Part shown: positions 14,441-19,381 of the stretch, in pieces
Position numbering within the stretch: position 1 is the stretch's first letter
Layout: each line of letters begins with the position of its first letter
Assembly (NCBI GenBank): GCA_937901185.1
Contig: CALCHR010000150.1
Span: 1-19,381 of the forward strand
DNA: 19,381 nt
Source of the DNA: an uncultured Bacteroidales bacterium
GTDB lineage: Bacteria; Bacteroidota; Bacteroidia; Bacteroidales; Bacteroidaceae
Direction: 5' to 3'
Translations under genes and position numbers: made by a program
Notes under the pieces: model-generated
The model's input: only the letters and a program-made list of their open reading frames with translations
Told to the model about the DNA's origin: nothing
Databases searched by the model: none

Positions 14441-14500
14441 TGACACAAAAATTTCAAGCGCTTGACATAAAAATTTCAAGCGCTTGACACTTTTGTGTCA
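14441..14500. repeat. Two 22-bp direct repeats with palindromic cores plus a third inverted repeat
   Basis: 14441-14462 and 14463-14484 are tandem 22-bp units, one base different, each holding TTTCAAGCGCT. With the next base pair they form the perfect 12-bp palindrome TCAAGCGCTTGA twice. Directly after follows TGACACTTTTGTGTCA (14485-14500), a perfect 6-bp inverted repeat with a TTTT loop. The array lies upstream of the sigma factor promoter and downstream of the peptidase terminator. It may be an operator for a dimeric regulator; this is inference. Confidence 0.55.
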
Positions 14501-14549
14501 AACACAAGATTTTTTTTGACACTGACAAAAAACACGGTCCCAACAAAGA

Positions 14550-14602
14550 AACCGACCGACGGTGCTTACCCCAAATTTTGAGGTGAAGACCATCGGTCGG
14601 TT
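14550..14602 (-). terminator. Terminator of the M3 peptidase gene
   Basis: A 14-bp stem, 14589-14602 with 14550-14563, is fully paired in minus-strand RNA with one U-G wobble; plus-strand RNA would have a C-A mismatch there. This argues for minus-strand use. An inner stem (GGUGAAG with CUUACC) extends it. T-rich sequence follows. It begins 22 bp after the peptidase stop codon. Confidence 0.75.
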
Positions 14603-14624
14603 AGCATGTCGGCTGGGCTGATGC

Positions 14625-16724
14625 TTAATCTACAAGCCCTCTGTTCTTAAGCAAGGCTTCCGGATTGGGGTCTGCTCCGCGGAATCGGCGATACAGCACC
14701 ATCGGCTCTTCGCTGCCGCCCATTTCCAGGATGTTCTTGCGGAAGCTCATACCGGTTTCCTGGTCGAACACGCCCTTCTCCTTGAACGCTTCGTAGCCGT
14801 CGGCATCCAACACTTCGGCCCAGAGATAGCTGTAGTAGCCCACGGCATAGCCGCCACTGAAGACGTGGTTGAAGAAAGGACCGCGGTAGCGGAAGGTGAT
14901 TTGCGGGATGAGGCCTATCTTCTCGGCCACCGACTTTTCAAAGGCGGCTGCGTCGAAGTTGTTATAGTCGTCCACCAAGTGGAACTCCATGTCGAGCAAT
15001 GCGGCGGCCACCAGCTCTACGGTCTCAAAGCCTGAGTTGAACGAAGCAGCGGCTTGCATTTTCTCAATAAGAGCGTCGGGGATGGTGTCGCCCGTCTCGT
15101 AGTGGTGGGCATAGAGTTTCATCACTTCAGGTTCGATGGCCCAGTGCTCCATAATCTGCGAAGGCAATTCCACAAAGTCGCGCGCCACGCTTGTACCATT
15201 GACCGAAGGATATTTGGTCTTGGTGAGCATGCCGTGAAGGGCATGTCCAAACTCATGGAAGAGGGTGCGCGTCTCGTCGATGTTGAGCAGCGAGGGCGTA
15301 TTGCCTGCCGGGCGTGTGAAGTTGCACACGTTTACAATCATCGGGCGCTGGTTTTCGCCGGCCACGTTTGAGGCTTCCACGATGTTGTTCATCCATGCGC
15401 CGGCGCGCTTGGTGGCGCGGGGGAAGTAGTCGGTATAGAACAATGCCATGTGCGGGCCGTCGGTGTCGGTCACTTCAAACACTTTCACTTCGGGATGATA
15501 GATGTCCACGCCCTCCACATCTTTGAAGTTGACGCCAAAGAGTTTGTTGGCCACCATGAACGAGCCCTTTCTCACATTGTCCAGCGAGAAGTAGGGCTTC
15601 AGCTCATTCTCATTGAGGGCATATTTCTTTTGGCGGAGCTTCTCTGTGTAGTACCACCAATCCCAAGCCTCGAGTTTGAAGTTGCCGCCTTCTTCGTCCA
15701 TCAGCTTTTGCAACTCGGCAGCCTCTTCTTTCGCCTTGGGCAAAGCTGCGTTCCAGATGGTCATCAGCAAATCGTAGGCAGCCTTGGGTGTGCCTGCCAT
15801 TTTGTCCTCCAGCTGGTACTCTGCAAAGTTGTTGAAGCCAAAGAGCTTGGCCTTTTCCTGGCGGAGCTTCAGAATTTTTGCTATCAAGGCCTTGTTGTCG
15901 TTGGCGTTATTGTTGTCGCCGCGATTGATGTAGCCCAGGTACATCTGCTTTCTCAGCTCGCGGTTTTCTGCATACTGCATAAATGGCGTCCAGCTAGGCT
16001 TTTGCAACGTAAACACCCATCCGTCCTTGCCTCTGGCCTGCGCTTCTTCCTTGGCGGCTTGCACGCTTCCTTGGGGCAGACCTGCCAGGTCTTTTTCATC
16101 GGTGATGTGCAGCTCGAAGGCGTTGGTCTCGGCCAAGGAGTTGTCGCCAAACTGGATGCTGGCCATGGAGAGCTCTTTCTCTATCTCCATAAATTTCTTC
16201 TTATCCTCTGCACCGAGCAGAGCACCGCCTCTGACAAACTTTCGATAGTACTTATCCAACACCATTTCCTGTTCGCGCGTCAGGTTCATCTTCTCCTTGT
16301 TGTCATACACGTGCTTGATGCGCTCCCACAGTTTCTCGTTCATCGTCATATACGCACCGTGTTCTGTCATCAAGGGCATGATTTTCTTCTCGGTCTCCTT
16401 CATCACCTCGTCGGCGTCGGTCTCGTTCAGGTTGAAGAAGATGCCCGACACCTTAGTCAGCAACTTGCCACTTTGCTCCAACGCGCCGATGGTGTTGTCA
16501 AACGTAGGCGCATCGGTGTTGTTGGCTATCGCGTCGATCTCCGCCCGCTGCTGCTCGAAGGCTGTCATGAAGGCCTCTTCATACTGGCCCGATTCATACT
16601 TTGAAAACTCCGGAGCGCCAAATGGCAGCGCCGAGTCTTTCATCAACTGATTGCCGCTCGACGAATCGCACGCCGCCAATGCAGCAGTCATTGCTAAACC
16701 TAAAATTGCTTTTTTCATACTCAT
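14625..16724 (-). CDS. dcp: M3-family metallopeptidase (peptidyl-dipeptidase Dcp type), lipoprotein
   Basis: 699 residues from the ATG at 16724 (MSMKKAIL); the ATG at 16718 is an equal choice. The frame stays open upstream, but those codons lie in the leader. The N-terminus is a lipoprotein signal with lipobox L-A-A-C19 followed by D-S-S-S-G, so the enzyme is tethered to a membrane on the periplasmic side. The zinc site is H490-E-F-G-H494, with E519 in D-F-V-E as third ligand; H-E-F-G-H-A-L-H is typical of M3 enzymes. Size and the C-terminal R-x-R-G-P-F-F-N-H-V-F-S-G-G-Y segment fit Dcp, which removes dipeptides from the C-terminus of oligopeptides. Transcribed alone, with its own terminator. 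Fits a peptide-using anaerobe. Confidence 0.92.
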   Translation of the reverse strand: MSMKKAILGLAMTAALAACDSSSGNQLMKDSALPFGAPEFSKYESGQYEEAFMTAFEQQRAEIDAIANNTDAPTFDNTIGALEQSGKLLTKVSGIFFNLNETDADEVMKETEKKIMPLMTEHGAYMTMNEKLWERIKHVYDNKEKMNLTREQEMVLDKYYRKFVRGGALLGAEDKKKFMEIEKELSMASIQFGDNSLAETNAFELHITDEKDLAGLPQGSVQAAKEEAQARGKDGWVFTLQKPSWTPFMQYAENRELRKQMYLGYINRGDNNNANDNKALIAKILKLRQEKAKLFGFNNFAEYQLEDKMAGTPKAAYDLLMTIWNAALPKAKEEAAELQKLMDEEGGNFKLEAWDWWYYTEKLRQKKYALNENELKPYFSLDNVRKGSFMVANKLFGVNFKDVEGVDIYHPEVKVFEVTDTDGPHMALFYTDYFPRATKRAGAWMNNIVEASNVAGENQRPMIVNVCNFTRPAGNTPSLLNIDETRTLFHEFGHALHGMLTKTKYPSVNGTSVARDFVELPSQIMEHWAIEPEVMKLYAHHYETGDTIPDALIEKMQAAASFNSGFETVELVAAALLDMEFHLVDDYNNFDAAAFEKSVAEKIGLIPQITFRYRGPFFNHVFSGGYAVGYYSYLWAEVLDADGYEAFKEKGVFDQETGMSFRKNILEMGGSEEPMVLYRRFRGADPNPEALLKNRGLVD

Positions 16725-16761
16725 ATAATATATTATTATTGTGTCTATAAATTTCCATCTG

Positions 16762-16792
16762 CAAAATAAATAAAAGCTGCCCAATCTGCCAA
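16762..16792 (-). promoter_or_regulatory. Weak promoter candidate of the M3 peptidase gene
   Basis: Minus-strand TTG (CAA at 16790-16792), 20 bp, then TTATTTTG (16762-16769), one base off TAnnTTTG. It lies about 38 bp before the ATG at 16724. The spacing is right; the -7 box is imperfect. Confidence 0.35.
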
Positions 16793-16866
16793 ATACTCTA
16801 TATACGATATTTTCTATCCGCCGGGCTGATGGCATAGCGTTCCGAAATGCGCTATAAACTACCCTG

Positions 16867-16994
16867 CATTTCTTAGTAGCCTTCTAGGAAATCTTAGTAA
16901 ACTTCTAGGAAAAACTAGTAAACTCCGAGTTTTTCCTAGTAAACTCCGAAGAAACGGCCGAAAATGACTATTGATTTTCAAGCGGTTAGAAAGG
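16867..16994 (+). repeat. 128-bp dispersed repeat, copy B (three 21-bp units plus conserved tail)
   Basis: Ungapped match to 12301-12428 with about 8 mismatches, mostly in the first 22 bp and in the second unit. The 21-bp units lie at 16882-16902, 16903-16923 and 16924-16944. From 16918 to 16994 only one difference is seen. It lies between the peptidase promoter and the guaA terminator. The rest of 16725-17095 holds only those two signals. Confidence 0.85.
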
Positions 16995-17030
16995 CCTTTT
17001 TTTCCGGCATGCCCCATAGGGAATATCTCA

Positions 17031-17066
17031 AAAAAATAGCCTCGACCTTTTATGAGGCGAGGCTAT
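17031..17066 (-). terminator. Terminator of guaA
   Basis: Perfect 9-bp stem ATAGCCTCG / CGAGGCTAT (17058-17066 with 17036-17044) with a 13-nt loop. In the minus direction it is followed by TTTTTTGAG. It begins 30 bp after the guaA stop codon. A textbook intrinsic terminator. Confidence 0.85.
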
Positions 17067-17095
17067 CAGAAATGTGCTTATAAAACGGAGTGGAT

Positions 17096-18403
17096 TTATT
17101 CCCACTCGATAGTAGCATTGGGTTTCGGAGAGAGGTCGTAGCAAACGCGGTTCACGTTGGGCACTTCCTTGAGGATGCGGTTTGTAATCTTGTCAAGGAT
17201 AGCCCAGTCGATGTGCTCAATAGAAGCTGTCATGGCGTCGATGGTGTTCACGGCGCGGATGATGACGGGCCAGTCGTAAGAGCGGGCGTTGTCGCGTACG
17301 CCTACTGACTTGAAGTCGGGTACGAGGGTAAAATACTGCCAAACCTGCTTGTCGAGGCCTGCCTTTGCAAATTCTTCGCGGAGGATGGCGTCGCTTTCAC
17401 GCACGGCTTCAAGACGGTCGCGTGTGATAGCGCCGAGGCAACGAACGCCGAGACCGGGACCGGGGAACGGTTGACGGTAAACCATCGCATAGGGCAAACC
17501 GAGTTCGAGACCGCAAGCACGCACCTCGTCCTTGAAGAGTTGCTTGATGGGCTCTACGAGTTCAAACTGAAGGTCTTCGGGCAGACCGCCTACGTTGTGG
17601 TGGCTCTTCACACACTTGGCTGTCTTCGTGCCGCTCTCTACAATGTCGGGGTAGATAGTACCCTGTCCGAGGAAGTCGATGCCTTCGAGCTTGCGAGCCT
17701 CTTCTTCAAACACGCGGATAAACTCGCCGCCGATGATCTTACGCTTCTGTTCGGGGTCGCCCACATTTTCGAGCTTGGTAAGGAAGCGTTCTGTAGCATC
17801 TACATATACAAGATTTGCACAGAGCTGGTTGCGGAACACTTCGACCACATCTTCTGATTCGCCCTTGCGCATAAGGCCGTGGTTCACGTGTACGCAAACC
17901 AAGTTGTCGCCAATGGCTTTCAAGAGCAAAGCGGCCACTACTGAGCTGTCCACACCGCCTGAGAGGGCGAGCAACACTTTCTTGTCGCCAACCTGACGGC
18001 GGATAAGTTCCACTTGGTCGGCTACAAAATTCTTCATATTCCAGTTAGGCTCAGCCTTACAAGTATCAAATACAAAAGACTTCACGGCTTCTTTAATGGC
18101 TGCCTCGTCGTTTGCAAACTCGGGGAGCTTCACTGCGCAGAGGGCCTTATCGTGGCCGGCAGCCATCACGGGCAATCCTGCTTCGTAGATTTCCGGCAAC
18201 ACGTCGATAGCCTCTCCGTCGATAACACAGTTAGGACCGCCGTTAATGATTACACCCTTCACTCCGGGGAGGGCTTTCAGCTCTGCCGCAGTAATATCGT
18301 GCGGGTAAATTTCGCTATATACGCCAAGGGCGCGAATGGCACGGGCCACCACAGTATTTTCGTGGCTACCCAAATCAAGAATCACAATCATGTCTTGCTT
18401 CAT
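17096..18403 (-). CDS. guaA: GMP synthase with a shortened glutaminase domain lacking the catalytic core
   Basis: 435 residues; usual GMP synthases have 505-525. The ATP-pyrophosphatase part is complete: P-loop S148-G-G-V-D-S-S154, GQGTIYPDIVESG, KSHHNVGGLPEDL, FPGPGLGVRCLG, and the C-terminus PKPNATIEWE. It makes GMP from XMP, ATP and an amino donor. The N-terminal class I glutamine amidotransferase begins normally (I-V-I-L-D-L-G-S, then I-I-N-G-G-P). Where G-x-C-x-G should follow, it reads P-V-M-A-A-G-H-D-K-A-L-C and jumps to K-S-F-V-F-D-T-C, so the nucleophile loop and the H-P-E segment are missing. It should therefore need free ammonia or another glutaminase subunit. The frame is clean with no stop, which suggests a stable variant rather than decay. 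A second in-frame ATG lies at 18391. Confidence 0.9.
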   Translation of the reverse strand: MKQDMIVILDLGSHENTVVARAIRALGVYSEIYPHDITAAELKALPGVKGVIINGGPNCVIDGEAIDVLPEIYEAGLPVMAAGHDKALCAVKLPEFANDEAAIKEAVKSFVFDTCKAEPNWNMKNFVADQVELIRRQVGDKKVLLALSGGVDSSVVAALLLKAIGDNLVCVHVNHGLMRKGESEDVVEVFRNQLCANLVYVDATERFLTKLENVGDPEQKRKIIGGEFIRVFEEEARKLEGIDFLGQGTIYPDIVESGTKTAKCVKSHHNVGGLPEDLQFELVEPIKQLFKDEVRACGLELGLPYAMVYRQPFPGPGLGVRCLGAITRDRLEAVRESDAILREEFAKAGLDKQVWQYFTLVPDFKSVGVRDNARSYDWPVIIRAVNTIDAMTASIEHIDWAILDKITNRILKEVPNVNRVCYDLSPKPNATIEWE

Positions 18404-18450
18404 AATCCCAACTGTTTAGTATAAAAAAATGGTTACTTTTATTTTAGGCG

Positions 18451-18481
18451 CAAAGTTACAGCATGCAAAAAAAACTACCAA
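18451..18481 (-). promoter_or_regulatory. Promoter of guaA (TTG -20 bp- TAACTTTG)
   Basis: Minus-strand TTG (CAA at 18479-18481), 20 bp, then TAACTTTG (18451-18458). Expected start near 18445, about 40 nt before the ATG at 18403. The leader is too short for a purine riboswitch and none of its conserved loops is seen. The remaining stretch 18482-18665 is pyrimidine-rich and shows no gene. Confidence 0.7.
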
Positions 18482-18665
18482 AAAATTATTTTATTTTTTT
18501 AAGGCCCATCGCTCCTTGTTTTTTCTACAATGCCTTGCAAGCTCCTCCCCGCCCTTTTCTAACATCTACCTCTTCTCTCTTGTTAGCCTTATTGCAGGAT
18601 GAACCTTGCGGGGATACACATTATATTATATATAGGAGCACATTCCCTTTGTCCCTCAAAACAAA

Positions 18666-18702
18666 TTTGCCTCACCTGCAAACTATAAGCAGATGAGGCA
18701 AA
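18666..18702 (-). terminator. Terminator of mscL
   Basis: 14-bp stem 18689-18702 / 18666-18679 with a 9-nt loop. The one non-standard pair is a U-G wobble in minus RNA but a C-A mismatch in plus RNA, so minus-strand use is favoured. T-rich sequence (TTTGTTTT) overlaps and follows the arm. It begins 22 bp after the mscL stop codon. Confidence 0.8.
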
Positions 18703-18724
18703 CTGTCAATCGCTGAAGATTATC

Positions 18725-19168
18725 TTACTTCTTCTCCTTCAAGAGATCGCGAATCTCTGTCAGCAACACTTCTTCCTTAGAAGGAGCAGGAGGTGCAGGA
18801 GGAGCTGCAGGAGCCTTTTCTTCTTTCTTCTTAGAAAGCTTCATCACCAGGCGAAGCAACATGAACACGCAGAAAGCAATAATGAGAAAGTCGAAAGTGG
18901 TCTGCAGGAAGTTACCATAGTTGATAGTTACAGGAACAGCCTCTACGCCTTCTTCTACACTCAGAGGATTTACGGGGAGCTTCACAGAGAGGTCTTTGAA
19001 GTCAACACCGCCAATCAACCATCCTATAGGAGGCATGATAAGGTCATTCACAATAGAGGTTACAATCTTACCAAAAGCACCACCAATAATTACACCGACT
19101 GCCATATCTATGGCATTTCCTTTAACAGCAAAGGCCTTAAATTCTTGTAAAAAAGTAGATTTACCCAT
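18725..19168 (-). CDS. mscL: Large-conductance mechanosensitive channel MscL
   Basis: 147 residues from the ATG at 19168 (MGKSTFLQEFKAFAVKGN). The open frame continues upstream to 19294, but those codons cross the promoter. Typical MscL layout: amphipathic N-helix, first membrane helix (AIDMAVGVIIGGAFGKIV) with the Gly/Ala-rich pore face, conserved I-V-N-D-L-I-M-P-P-I-G, a periplasmic loop, a second helix (FLQTTFDFLIIAFCVFMLLR), and a cytoplasmic C-terminus. The linker has a Pro/Ala run (APAAPPAPPAPSKEE) before the final helix L-L-T-E-I-R-D-L-L. The pentameric channel opens on sudden loss of osmotic pressure and releases solutes. It is transcribed alone, with its own promoter and terminator, divergently from the GAPDH gene. 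Confidence 0.95.
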   Translation of the reverse strand: MGKSTFLQEFKAFAVKGNAIDMAVGVIIGGAFGKIVTSIVNDLIMPPIGWLIGGVDFKDLSVKLPVNPLSVEEGVEAVPVTINYGNFLQTTFDFLIIAFCVFMLLRLVMKLSKKKEEKAPAAPPAPPAPSKEEVLLTEIRDLLKEKK

Positions 19169-19198
19169 TATTTTTTTTTTTTGATATAAAACTTGGTG

Positions 19199-19206
19199 CA
19201 AAATTA
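19199..19206 (-). promoter_or_regulatory. -7 element (TAATTTTG) of mscL
   Basis: Minus-strand TAATTTTG fits TAnnTTTG. It lies 30 bp before the ATG at 19168. A TTG at -33 is not seen. It is only 13 bp from the opposite-facing element of the GAPDH gene, so the two promoters overlap. Confidence 0.5.
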
Positions 19207-19218
19207 AAAAGGATTTTG

Positions 19219-19226
19219 TATTTTTG
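19219..19226 (+). promoter_or_regulatory. -7 element (TATTTTTG) of the GAPDH gene
   Basis: Plus-strand TATTTTTG fits TAnnTTTG. The nearest TTG (19193-19195) is 23 bp upstream, a little far. Predicted start near 19232, leaving a leader of about 95 nt before the ATG at 19327, long for this phylum. Confidence 0.45.
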
Positions 19227-19326
19227 CCACGTAAAACTCTAAAAAATAGGCCGACTGCAGAACTTTTTCTGAGAAAAGCCTCTCGACAGAGCACATATTA
19301 ACTTTTTATTAAAATATTAAAAAATT

Positions 19327-19381
19327 ATGATTAAAGTAGGTATTAACGGTTTCGGTCGTATCGGCCGTTTCGTTTTCCGCG
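19327..19381 (+). CDS. gapA: Glyceraldehyde-3-phosphate dehydrogenase, first 18 codons
   Basis: The ATG at 19327 opens MIKVGINGFGRIGRFVFR, the invariant N-terminus of GAPDH with the NAD-binding G-x-G-x-x-G (G-F-G-R-I-G). The enzyme oxidises glyceraldehyde 3-phosphate to 1,3-bisphosphoglycerate in glycolysis. The rest of the gene lies beyond the window. It is preceded by an AT-rich leader without a Shine-Dalgarno site, and is the only intact plus-strand gene seen here. Confidence 0.93.
   Translation, partial: MIKVGINGFGRIGRFVFR

Noticed and set aside
15450..16604. Long plus-strand open frame (384 codons) opposite the M3 peptidase gene
   Set aside because: It is the antisense shadow of a GC-rich, strongly conserved gene; the protein is rich in H, V and L repeats and has no recognisable motif or promoter.
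18404..18450. Purine riboswitch in front of guaA
   Set aside because: The predicted leader is only about 40 nt and shows none of the conserved loops.

Overview
The window looks like a Bacteroidota chromosome, order Bacteroidales, probably Prevotella-like (inference). The reasons are: promoters of the TTG / TAnnTTTG type in front of most transcripts, leaders with few Shine-Dalgarno sites, a very large secreted protein with a Bacteroidota C-terminal sorting-like motif, a BspA-type leucine-rich-repeat remnant, and small 'MKKKYI.P..E' proteins. Almost all intact genes are on the minus strand; the exception is the start of a GAPDH gene at the right edge.

Left part (1-5250): an AT-rich accessory block on the minus strand. 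It holds the start of an XRE-type repressor with an apparent one-base frameshift (1-97), an Mrr-like nuclease (257-1096), and a small four-cysteine protein (1140-1352). A more GC-rich zinc alcohol dehydrogenase follows (1514-2545). Next is a second AT-rich insert with a PD-(D/E)XK-like protein (2673-3221) and a macro-domain-like/YopX-like protein (3247-4503) that lacks a convincing start codon. The insert abuts the 3' end of a chloramphenicol-acetyltransferase-like gene (4392-5009).

Eroded part (5028-6010): two divergent promoters sit back to back, and each now drives a chimera. On the minus strand the first codons of a bile-acid:sodium-symporter-family gene run into the last codons of a short-chain dehydrogenase. 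On the plus strand the first codons of a probable dihydrofolate reductase run into the last ~90 codons of rmuC. A third chimera of the same kind (BspA N-terminus joined to a flavoprotein C-terminus) lies at 12862-13194. All three junctions look like microhomology deletions.

Middle (6011-11768): one operon of a 1,791-residue secreted protein with repeated lectin-like and helical segments and a sorting-like C-terminus, plus a 69-residue acidic partner, ending in a strong terminator. From 11769 to 12860 there is no convincing protein. This stretch carries clustered palindromes, one copy of a 128-bp dispersed repeat built on 21-bp units, and a promoter-driven, multi-hairpin RNA of about 270 nt (about 12538-12808) that I cannot assign to a known family. 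It is the most interesting non-coding element here.

Right part (13201-19381): an ECF sigma factor with a four-helix membrane protein behind it, a Dcp-type M3 metallopeptidase lipoprotein, the second copy of the 128-bp repeat, a GMP synthase whose glutaminase domain lacks its catalytic core, MscL, and the first 18 codons of GAPDH.
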